Below, piece by piece: positions 8,617-15,384 of a stretch of DNA of 43,095 bases. Origin of the DNA: Oscillospiraceae bacterium (GTDB taxonomy: Bacteria > Bacillota > Clostridia > Oscillospirales > Ruminococcaceae); the NCBI GenBank assembly GCA_017481565.1, contig JAFUOZ010000110.1, positions 1 to 43,095 of the forward strand, given 5' to 3'. A program made the position numbers and the translations under genes. The stretch's first letter is position 1; each line of letters begins with the position of its first letter. Below the pieces are notes generated by a model. It was not told the origin of the DNA and searched no databases. It worked only from the letters and a program-made list of their open reading frames with translations.

Positions 8617-10356
8617 ATGCAGTCAGATAATAAAATGAAGGTTCCGATGAGTAAAAGTCTTGAAATAAGAATGTCATTGTTCGGATCTGTTGCTGCTTTT
8701 GTTGCTGCAATGGTGGTGCTGGCAGTTTCCAAGGCTACCGAATCTGTAGCTGTGTTGGTCATAGCTGTTCTTGTGCTTATGGCGATCATCGGATATATAT
8801 TCATGGTAATAGTGAAGAAAATGCTTGCACCGCTGATGACATTCGGTCAGAGAATGGACAGTCTTGCCGAGGAAGGCGACCTTAAAACACCTGTTGAAAA
8901 GGTCACAGACGGCAGTGAGCTATCACTTCTTTCCGATGATCTTGATAAAATGGTGCATACTCTTGATGAAGTCACAAGAGAGATCACCACAGGTCTTGAA
9001 TGTATCTCAAGGGGCGATTTTTCCTATGAGATCACAGGGGACTGGAAGGGTGATTTTGCGGTCCTTAAGGATACATACAACAAGATCCAGAATAATCTCT
9101 GTAATACATTTTCCGATATTGATTCCGCTTCGGGTCAGGTAAATAACGGCTCACAGCAGGTTGCAAGCGGTGCGCAGAATCTTTCCTTCGGAGCAACACA
9201 GCAGGCAGCGTCCATTCAGGAACTTTCCGCTCAGATCGCAGATATTTCCGAAAAGGTAAAGACCAGTGCCGACGCTGCAAGAAGAACTTCGGATATTGTA
9301 AACCGTACAACAGGTCAGGTAAATCTCTGCTCCACAGAAATGTCCGCAATGCTTGAAGCTATTGAGGATATCAACAGAAGCTCCGAGGAGATCTCCAAGA
9401 TAATCAAGGTTATCGATGATATTGCATTCCAGACAAATATCCTTGCTCTTAATGCAGCGGTTGAGGCTGCAAGAGCAGGTTCTGCAGGCAAGGGCTTTGC
9501 TGTCGTTGCCGATGAGGTAAGAAATCTTGCCGCAAAGAGTGCCGAGGCAGCAAATCAGACAACAGCACTTATCGAAGGCTCCGTTTCAAGCGTTGAAAAG
9601 GGATCAAGGATCGCAAAGGAGACAGCTTCCGTTCTGGAGGGTATCGTTACAGGTACTCAGGAGATCGCAAAGGAGATCGCAAATATTTCCGATGCGGCTG
9701 TTGTTCAGTCTGAAGCTATCGTTCAGATCAATTCAGGTGTAAGTCAGATCTCCGCAGTTATCCAGAGCAATACAGCAACAGCAGAAGAATCCGCTGCTGC
9801 CAGTGAGGAGCTTTCGGGTCAGTCAAATATGCTTAAGGAAATGCTTTCGCGCTTTACATTTACTAAGGATAAGCGTTCCTCTGCCGCAAAGCCTGCCCCC
9901 AAGAAAAGCGAGCCTGTGAAGAGCGAATCCAGGCCTGCCCCCAAGAAAAGCGAGCCTGTAAAGAGCGAATCCAGGCCTGCTCCCAGGAAGAGCGAGCCTG
10001 TGAAGAGTGAATCCAAGCCTGCTCCCAGGAAGAGCGAGCCTGTGAAGAGCGAATCCAAGCCTGCTCCCAGGAAGAGCGAGCCTGTAAAGAGCGAATCCAA
10101 GCCTGCACCAAAAAAGAGCGAGCCTGTAAAGAGTACACCCAAGCCTGATACGAAATCAGAGCCGGTAAAGCGTACACCTTCACTTGACAAGCCTAAGAGC
10201 GAGCCTGTGAAAAATACTCCTAAGCCTGCACCCAAAAAGGAAGAATTCAAGCCTTTTGAGCCTGTAGACTTTGCAAAGATGGATATGTCCGCCGCTCCCG
10301 CAAAGCCGAGAATTATCCTTGATGACGATTTTGAAAATGTAGACAGCAAATATTAA
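8617..10356 (+). CDS. Methyl-accepting chemotaxis protein with repeat tail
   Basis: A 579-residue chemoreceptor. Two membrane helices (about 16-37 and 42-64) are joined by only a few residues (KATESV), so there is no external sensing domain. One or two HAMP-like segments follow (about 65-160), then a signalling coiled coil with the conserved hairpin tip [19 protein letters not shown] that contacts CheA/CheW. After about residue 420 comes a long basic, proline-rich tail made of 14-residue repeats around KSEPVKSE, ending in an acidic [13 protein letters not shown]. No CheR-binding pentapeptide is visible. AGGAGG precedes the ATG. It probably senses a cytoplasmic or membrane signal. No other chemotaxis gene is in the window. 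Confidence 0.93.
   Translation: MQSDNKMKVPMSKSLEIRMSLFGSVAAFVAAMVVLAVSKATESVAVLVIAVLVLMAIIGYIFMVIVKKMLAPLMTFGQRMDSLAEEGDLKTPVEKVTDGSELSLLSDDLDKMVHTLDEVTREITTGLECISRGDFSYEITGDWKGDFAVLKDTYNKIQNNLCNTFSDIDSASGQVNNGSQQVASGAQNLSFGATQQAASIQELSAQIADISEKVKTSADAARRTSDIVNRTTGQVNLCSTEMSAMLEAIEDINRSSEEISKIIKVIDDIAFQTNILALNAAVEAARAGSAGKGFAVVADEVRNLAAKSAEAANQTTALIEGSVSSVEKGSRIAKETASVLEGIVTGTQEIAKEIANISDAAVVQSEAIVQINSGVSQISAVIQSNTATAEESAAASEELSGQSNMLKEMLSRFTFTKDKRSSAAKPAPKKSEPVKSESRPAPKKSEPVKSESRPAPRKSEPVKSESKPAPRKSEPVKSESKPAPRKSEPVKSESKPAPKKSEPVKSTPKPDTKSEPVKRTPSLDKPKSEPVKNTPKPAPKKEEFKPFEPVDFAKMDMSAAPAKPRIILDDDFENVDSKY
9889..10242 (+). repeat. 42 bp in-frame tandem repeat (14-residue units)
   Basis: Five near-identical 42 bp units run from 9889 to 10098 and encode [KR]PAP[KR][10 protein letters not shown] sixth, nearly full unit and three degenerate units follow ([29 protein letters not shown]). 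Differences between the full units are mostly single bases, so the array looks recently expanded. Confidence 0.95.
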
Positions 10357-10366
10357 CAGCTGAAAT

Positions 10367-10402
10367 AAGGCACGGGTCATGCAGATCCGTGCCTTTGATA
10401 TT
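10367..10402 (+). terminator. Intrinsic terminator after the chemoreceptor gene
   Basis: A 9 bp stem (AAGGCACGG / CCGTGCCTT) with an 11-base loop is followed by a broken T-rich stretch. Confidence 0.75.
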
Positions 10403-10411
10403 TTCCGACGC

Positions 10412-10440
10412 TTGACAATTTCTTGTTTGTGCTGTATACT
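10412..10440 (+). promoter_or_regulatory. Sigma-A promoter for the lipoprotein gene
   Basis: TTGACA (10412-10417), a 17-base spacer and TATACT (10435-10440). Transcription would start about three bases before the palindromic repeat at 10444-10529, so the whole repeat would lie in the mRNA leader. Confidence 0.8.
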
Positions 10441-10443
10441 TAT

Positions 10444-10529
10444 GGAAGCGCTGATCAAAGGTGAAGCCATTGTTTCCGACCCGATAATCCGTAATTGAGA
10501 GGGGATGAAACAATTTGATCGGCAGTTCC
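10444..10529 (+). repeat. Dispersed palindromic repeat, copy A (86 bp)
   Basis: Its ends are GGAAGCGCTGATCAAA and TTTGATCGGCAGTTCC, which are near inverted repeats. Inner arms are ATTGTTTC and GAAACAAT. The right half (GAGAGGGG, then GAAACAATTTGATC) aligns with copies B (28743-28849) and C (41655-41761). Compared with these, A lacks about 21 central bases. Confidence 0.75.
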
Positions 10530-10555
10530 TTATTTATCGGAAAGGATTGATAAAA

Positions 10556-11392
10556 ATGTCAGATGTGATAAAAAAGCTTGTAGCAGTATTTTCAGTCACA
10601 GTCACTCTGCTGACAGGCTGTTCCGATAGCGGCACGGCAGACTCGGAAGAAACAGCTTTGTCTCAGGTGTCGGAAAATGTGACGGTACACGAAGAAGCCA
10701 TATCCGAGGAAACGGAGGAAAACGATATCCCGAAAATAAATGTCCCCATGACAAAAGAGGATTATGATATATATTTTCCGGGAAATGACAAGGATAACGT
10801 CTCCGCAGCCGATATAGCCGAGATAACCGTGACAAGCGGACATCTTACCGCACTTGACTGCTTTTATTATGCTTTTGAGGGAAATGAAAATATACCGTAT
10901 TACACGGAATCCGTTCCCAACGGCAGCTATAAGGTCACGGCAAGCATTTCCGATAATGGCATAGCAGCCGCACTTGTAAGCTTTACCGATAAAGAGCCGT
11001 CTTATTTCAGAATGGCTCTTTATGAGGGACAGGACAGCTCACAGCTTGAAGAGGGCAGTTATTATGGCTTCGGTGTTGATGCGGGACTTGCGGTCATAGG
11101 CGATCCGAAGGCAGTCACAGCCTATCTTGATTATCAGGATAAATTCCATGAATCTGACCCTTCCGCCGAATTCTATACAGATCATTTGGAGGAAATGATC
11201 GAAGCAGGCTATGAAAAATATCCCGGTATCAATGTGGATTTTATTGATTATATCGTACCGGGGACAGAGCAGCATATAGCAATTATGGAATCGGGCTGGG
11301 GAGACGGAGTATATCCCGTATATTTCGGATATGATGAAAATGAACAGCTTTGCTGTGCGGTTGCCCAGTATATTTATACAGTTGATCTCTGA
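10556..11392 (+). CDS. Lipoprotein with DUF4241-like domain
   Basis: A 278-residue predicted lipoprotein. The signal peptide (KKLVAVFSVTVTLLTGC) has a lipobox with the lipidated Cys at position 22, followed by a Ser/Glu-rich linker. The folded part has PNGSYKVTASI, YYGFGVDAGL and the C-terminal GWGDGVYPVYFGYDENEQ, a pattern I associate with DUF4241, a domain of unknown function. The start at 10556 is chosen because AAAGGA lies nine bases upstream and the signal peptide begins there; the longer frame from 10505 runs through the palindromic repeat. It has its own promoter and terminator. The domain assignment is from memory. Confidence 0.75.
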   Translation: MSDVIKKLVAVFSVTVTLLTGCSDSGTADSEETALSQVSENVTVHEEAISEETEENDIPKINVPMTKEDYDIYFPGNDKDNVSAADIAEITVTSGHLTALDCFYYAFEGNENIPYYTESVPNGSYKVTASISDNGIAAALVSFTDKEPSYFRMALYEGQDSSQLEEGSYYGFGVDAGLAVIGDPKAVTAYLDYQDKFHESDPSAEFYTDHLEEMIEAGYEKYPGINVDFIDYIVPGTEQHIAIMESGWGDGVYPVYFGYDENEQLCCAVAQYIYTVDL

Positions 11393-11396
11393 TATA

Positions 11397-11428
11397 TCCT
11401 GCGGTCATTTTTGATCGCAGGACTTTTT
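11397..11428 (+). terminator. Intrinsic terminator after the lipoprotein gene
   Basis: A 10 bp stem (TCCTGCGGTC / GATCGCAGGA, one G-U pair) with loop ATTTTT is followed by ACTTTTT. Confidence 0.85.
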
Positions 11429-11449
11429 ATGCAGAAAATACAAAAAATC

Positions 11450-11478
11450 TTGACAAATCTGCGATATGGATTTATAAT
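11450..11478 (+). promoter_or_regulatory. Consensus sigma-A promoter of the Ter operon
   Basis: TTGACA (11450-11455), an exact 17-base spacer and TATAAT (11473-11478), a perfect match in both boxes. It lies 73 bases before the terY start and should drive terY, the phosphatase and the kinase as one unit. Confidence 0.85.
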
Positions 11479-11551
11479 ATATAGTGATGATATATGTCCG
11501 TAACGATCATGGTGCGGAACAGAAAAACTATCACGAAAGGAACGATACATA

Positions 11552-12193
11552 ATGTCAGATTTTACAAGAAGACTTCCCGTATATCTTCTTCTCGATACCT
11601 CAGGCTCCATGTCGGGTGACCCTATCGAAGCGGTAAGACAGGGAGTAAAGGCTCTTATCTCCGAGCTGAGAGGTGACCCGCAGGCTCTTGAAACAGCATA
11701 TCTTTCGGTAATTACCTTTGCTTCATCGGCTCAGCAGGTGTCACCCCTTACCGAGCTTATGCTCTTCAAGGAACCCAGCATAAATGCAGGCGGAAGCACA
11801 TCTCTGGGTGCTGCCTTAAGACTGCTTACCGACTGTATCAACAATGAGGTGAGAAAATCCACCGAGACCCAGAAGGGTGACTGGAAGCCGCTGGTATTCC
11901 TTCTTACAGACGGTGCTCCCACAGATGAATGGAGAGAGGCGGCTGCCGCTCTTAAGAACGCAAAGCCTGCCAATATCATAGCCTGTGCGGCAGGCTCATA
12001 TGCAGATACTACCGTTTTAAAGGAGATAACGGACAATGTTCTTATGATGAACAGTCTTTCGGCAGGCGACCTGGCACAGTTCTTTGCATGGGTATCCGGC
12101 TCTATCAGAATGTCCTCCAAGAGCCTTGACGCAAAACCGGGTGCGGCTATGGAGCTTCCCCCTCCGCCACAGGGCTTCGTTATCGTACCGTAA
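11552..12193 (+). CDS. terY: TerY-like von Willebrand factor A protein
   Basis: A 213-residue vWA-domain protein of the TerY type, cytoplasmic, with no signal peptide. The metal-ion adhesion site is intact: DTSGSMSG at residues 15-22, the Thr-containing GGSTSLG, and LLTDGAPTD. The C-terminus is proline-rich (ELPPPPQGFVIVP), a possible docking tail. In known Ter systems TerY forms a set with a PP2C phosphatase and a kinase (the TerY-P triad); the next two genes here are exactly those, with gaps of 26 and 46 bases. It is likely a scaffold that binds metal and partners. AAAGGA supports the start. The function in Firmicutes is inferred. Confidence 0.88.
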   Translation: MSDFTRRLPVYLLLDTSGSMSGDPIEAVRQGVKALISELRGDPQALETAYLSVITFASSAQQVSPLTELMLFKEPSINAGGSTSLGAALRLLTDCINNEVRKSTETQKGDWKPLVFLLTDGAPTDEWREAAAALKNAKPANIIACAAGSYADTTVLKEITDNVLMMNSLSAGDLAQFFAWVSGSIRMSSKSLDAKPGAAMELPPPPQGFVIVP

Positions 12194-12219
12194 GCTGATT
12201 ATTTTATGAGGAATATGAT

Positions 12220-13635
12220 ATGAATGATAAGACAGCAAAGGTCATAAAAGGAAAAAGCTGCTTCTTTTCGGACATAAGAGCAAGTATATCCGAGGATAAG
12301 GAAAAGGCTGTGCCCCACGCTGACAAGGCTGACAGCGGAGAGGACAGCTTTTCCGATACACCCTCGGAAAACGCCGCTCAGGCTGCTGAAACGGAAGCTG
12401 AGAAGGCGGAGGATAAAGCACTTACCGATAATCAGGTAACGGCACATACATCGTCACTGTGGAAATATAATCCCATACCCGAAAAGCCTGTGCCCTTTCC
12501 CGAATACCGATGCTCGTCGGGACAGGAGGAGGAAACAGGGATATCTGTTATTGCCGCAAGGGTAAGAGGTAAAATGCATAAGCATGACGGCTCAAACTGT
12601 GACGACTGGTATGAATACGACTTCGGCGGAGGCATGGCATTTGCCGCCGTTTCAGACGGTGCAGGCTCAAAGCTTTATTCAAGGATAGGCTCAAAGACAG
12701 CCTGTATAACCGCCGTACAGACCATGAAGGAGCAGTTCACCGAATATTTCGCAAATAATCCCATGGCGTTGTCCTCGGCGGCAAAGCCCTTTACAGACCC
12801 TTCCTTTACAAAGGTATGCACCGCACTTGCGGGACTTATCCAGAACAGTGCCATATCTGCCGCAAAGGCTGTTGTCAGTGTGTTTGAGGATATGAAAAAC
12901 GATAAGGAGCTTACCGAAGCGGCAGGACGTGAGCTTACGCTGTCCGACTTTGCCTGTACACTGCTTATAACCGCCGTTATCCCCGTTATTGCGGAGGAAA
13001 GCGGCAGACGTGAGAGCCTTATCCTTTCGGTGCAGATAGGTGACGGTATGACCGCTTCTGTAAATTCGGAGGCAGCTGCCCCATCGGCGATAAGCCTTCT
13101 GGGCGAGCCTGACAGCGGAGAATTTTCGGGTGAGACCGACTTTATAACCTCCGCTTCCATGCAGACTGCCGAGGCTGTCATGAAGCGTACAAGGATTCAG
13201 CGTAAGGTATGCACCGATATACTCATGATGACAGACGGTGTTGCAGATGACTATTTCCCCAACTCTCCCCAGCTTTTAAGGCTTTATCTTGACCTTAAGG
13301 CAAACGGCATACTTCCTGTCAATGAGGTATGCATCACCGAGGAAAACCGTCCCTATATCAGTAGGATACCCCGTCCCGAAAAGTATCGGTGGGTAAATGA
13401 CAGCGATGTATTCTATGAATTTCAGTATATAAGTGCCGTATGTGAGGCAACGGGACTTTCTCTTGAACAGCTGTGGAGTATGCCCGATGTGGTAAGTGCC
13501 TCGTCACTTAAATCCTTCGGTATTGAAAACAGCGGAGATACCCCCCATGAACAGCTTCAGATATGGCTTGACAACTATGTTAAAAGAGGTTCATTCGATG
13601 ACAGGACACTTCTTATTATCAGAACAGACGGATAA
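12220..13635 (+). CDS. PP2C-family serine/threonine phosphatase
   Basis: A 471-residue protein with an acidic, Ala/Glu-rich disordered N-terminal region (about 1-105) and a PP2C-like domain after it. Metal-binding motifs are visible: AAVSDGAGSK (matching the usual DG-hG motif), QIGDGMTA, MMTDGVADDYF and the C-terminal FDDRTLLII. It should remove phosphate from Ser/Thr of targets of the kinase encoded next. It lies between terY and the kinase in one operon. GAGGAA precedes the ATG. The long insert between the SDGAGS and GDG motifs and the region around SLEQLWSM are unlike stand-alone PP2C enzymes. The family is clear; the target is unknown. Confidence 0.88.
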   Translation: MNDKTAKVIKGKSCFFSDIRASISEDKEKAVPHADKADSGEDSFSDTPSENAAQAAETEAEKAEDKALTDNQVTAHTSSLWKYNPIPEKPVPFPEYRCSSGQEEETGISVIAARVRGKMHKHDGSNCDDWYEYDFGGGMAFAAVSDGAGSKLYSRIGSKTACITAVQTMKEQFTEYFANNPMALSSAAKPFTDPSFTKVCTALAGLIQNSAISAAKAVVSVFEDMKNDKELTEAAGRELTLSDFACTLLITAVIPVIAEESGRRESLILSVQIGDGMTASVNSEAAAPSAISLLGEPDSGEFSGETDFITSASMQTAEAVMKRTRIQRKVCTDILMMTDGVADDYFPNSPQLLRLYLDLKANGILPVNEVCITEENRPYISRIPRPEKYRWVNDSDVFYEFQYISAVCEATGLSLEQLWSMPDVVSASSLKSFGIENSGDTPHEQLQIWLDNYVKRGSFDDRTLLIIRTDG

Positions 13636-13681
13636 TGGATAGTGTGCGGTTAATTTGGACTATGGAAGGAATGTATTTATA

Positions 13682-15163
13682 ATGAGCAGGATTGCGGAAG
13701 CGGTTCTCGCCAACGGAAAAAGAATACCCTATGTTATCGAGGATAATCCGCCGAGGGGCGGAATGAAATACACCTATTTTGCTCCCGATAAATCATATGT
13801 GGTGCAGTTTTTCAACGAGCCCGACAAGATAGATATGAGTATGCAGGCACGTCTTGAAGCCATAATCACAAGATATAACCCTACTCTGCCCGAAAGCAGA
13901 GGCGGTGCACTTGGCGGCGATGAACGTGCGGCTGAATACTTTGCAAAGCGTTTCTGCTGGCCTACCGATATAGTGGTGCAGCCTGAATTCGGTATGGTGT
14001 CTCCCACATATCCGAAAGGCTTCTTTTTCGACAGATATGCCTCGGATATATTAAAGCTTGAGGGCAAGGACAAGAAAAGCCTGTGGTTTACGGGAAAGAA
14101 CAGAAAATATCTCAATTCGGCTGAGGTGGGGGATTTTCATACAATGCTGCAGATAGCACTGCTTTTAGCCCGTTCTATCCGCAGACTTCATCAGGCAGGA
14201 CTTGCACATTCCGACCTTTCCGATAACAATGTGCTTATCGACCCGAGAAACGGAAACTGTGTGGTTATCGACATAGATTCGCTTGTTGTACCGGGTATAT
14301 ATCCTCCGCAGGTGGCAGGAACGAGAAAATATATCGCTCCCGAGGTGGTTGAAAGCTTAGAGCTTCCCCGTGACGACCCGAGAAGAAAATATCCAAGCTC
14401 CTATACAGATCTTCATTCAATGGCGGTGCTTATCTATGAGTATCTTTTAAGGCGTCACCCTCTTATAGGACCAAAGATATTCTCCGCGGAATCAGCCGAA
14501 AAGGACGATTATCTTGCTTTAGGACCTGCCGCACTGTTTATCGAGGACCCTCACGATACCTCAAACAGACCCCCCGACCTTAAAATGACCATACATGATC
14601 TGGGACCCGACCTTGAAAAGCTGTTTCTCCGTGCATTCGTGGACGGACTTCACGACCCTGACAGACGGCCTACCGCTATGGAATGGGAAAGGGCACTTGT
14701 GCGTACATGGGATATGATGCACAGATGCTCAAATCCTTCCTGTGAAAACAAGTGGTTCGTGCTTCACGACCTTGACCGCCCCGTGTGCCCCTACTGCAAT
14801 ACACGTATAGACGACAGGGAGCTGGTAAGGCTTACCTTCCGTAAGCATATCAGGGGACAGCAGGGAAAATGGCGTCCTCACGGTCAGATGCTGGCGGTGA
14901 ATAATACTCCGCTGTTTTCGTGGCATACAAGGGATAATATATTCCCCGATGAAAAGGCGGACAAAAAAAGAGTTGCTTATGTGTGCAGTCACAGGGGAGG
15001 CTGGTTTATCGCCAACGAGCATATTCAGGGTCTTGTCTCACCGGGAGGAAATATCGTCCCGGCAGGAAGCGGAAGTATACGTATAACAGACGGTGCAAGC
15101 TTTCTTACCTCTGCCGATGAGCATGGTCTGCTTGTAACGGCTGAGATAAAAAGATACCGATAA
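13682..15163 (+). CDS. Atypical protein kinase with zinc ribbon (TerY-P triad)
   Basis: A 493-residue protein. The kinase-like domain (about 1-345) has HSDLSDNNVLID in place of the HRD loop, with catalytic Asp and Asn kept; VIDIDS in place of DFG; and GTRKYIAPEV as the APE motif. The usual beta-3 lysine is not evident: the strand reads SYVVQFF. A zinc ribbon follows (CSNPSC, then CPYC) and then a C-terminal beta-rich domain that could be FHA-like (DNIFPDE, GGNIVPAGSGSIRITDG). The start at 13682 has GGAAGGA 11 bases upstream; an upstream TTG at 13655 has no such site. With terY and PP2C it completes the triad. Kinase activity should be tested, not assumed. Confidence 0.85.
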   Translation: MSRIAEAVLANGKRIPYVIEDNPPRGGMKYTYFAPDKSYVVQFFNEPDKIDMSMQARLEAIITRYNPTLPESRGGALGGDERAAEYFAKRFCWPTDIVVQPEFGMVSPTYPKGFFFDRYASDILKLEGKDKKSLWFTGKNRKYLNSAEVGDFHTMLQIALLLARSIRRLHQAGLAHSDLSDNNVLIDPRNGNCVVIDIDSLVVPGIYPPQVAGTRKYIAPEVVESLELPRDDPRRKYPSSYTDLHSMAVLIYEYLLRRHPLIGPKIFSAESAEKDDYLALGPAALFIEDPHDTSNRPPDLKMTIHDLGPDLEKLFLRAFVDGLHDPDRRPTAMEWERALVRTWDMMHRCSNPSCENKWFVLHDLDRPVCPYCNTRIDDRELVRLTFRKHIRGQQGKWRPHGQMLAVNNTPLFSWHTRDNIFPDEKADKKRVAYVCSHRGGWFIANEHIQGLVSPGGNIVPAGSGSIRITDGASFLTSADEHGLLVTAEIKRYR

Positions 15164-15185
15164 TATATTGCATATAAAGATTGTG

Positions 15186-15229
15186 GATTGGAAATGTAAA
15201 CTTCGGTTTGCATTTCTAATCTTTTTCTA
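15186..15229 (+). terminator. Strong terminator after the kinase gene
   Basis: A 16 bp stem (GATTGGAAATGTAAAC / GTTTGCATTTCTAATC, two G-U pairs) is capped by a TTCG tetraloop and followed by TTTTTCT. It separates the triad operon from the Ca2+ ATPase gene. A promoter for the ATPase should lie at about 15230-15360, where I see only weak candidates (a TATTATTATATT stretch near 15265). Confidence 0.85.
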
Positions 15230-15384
15230 ATCTAAAACAGGTAGAATTTAATTTAAAAGTGTGGTATTATTATATTGTCAAAGAAGAAAATGCCCGAAAG
15301 GGATATTTTTGGAAAAACAGTCAATAATAAAAACGTATATGCATTGACATAAAATATTTTTATTTTTGGAGGAGGAATTCTTTA

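Noticed and set aside
9889..10242. Possible CRISPR array
   Set aside because: The units are directly adjacent 42 bp coding repeats without unique spacers and stay in the chemoreceptor frame.
9819..10349. Minus-strand frame of 176 aa with repeated [14 protein letters not shown]
   Set aside because: It is the antisense of the chemoreceptor repeat tail; a 42 bp repeat stays in frame on both strands, so the periodic protein is a by-product. It has no ribosome binding site.
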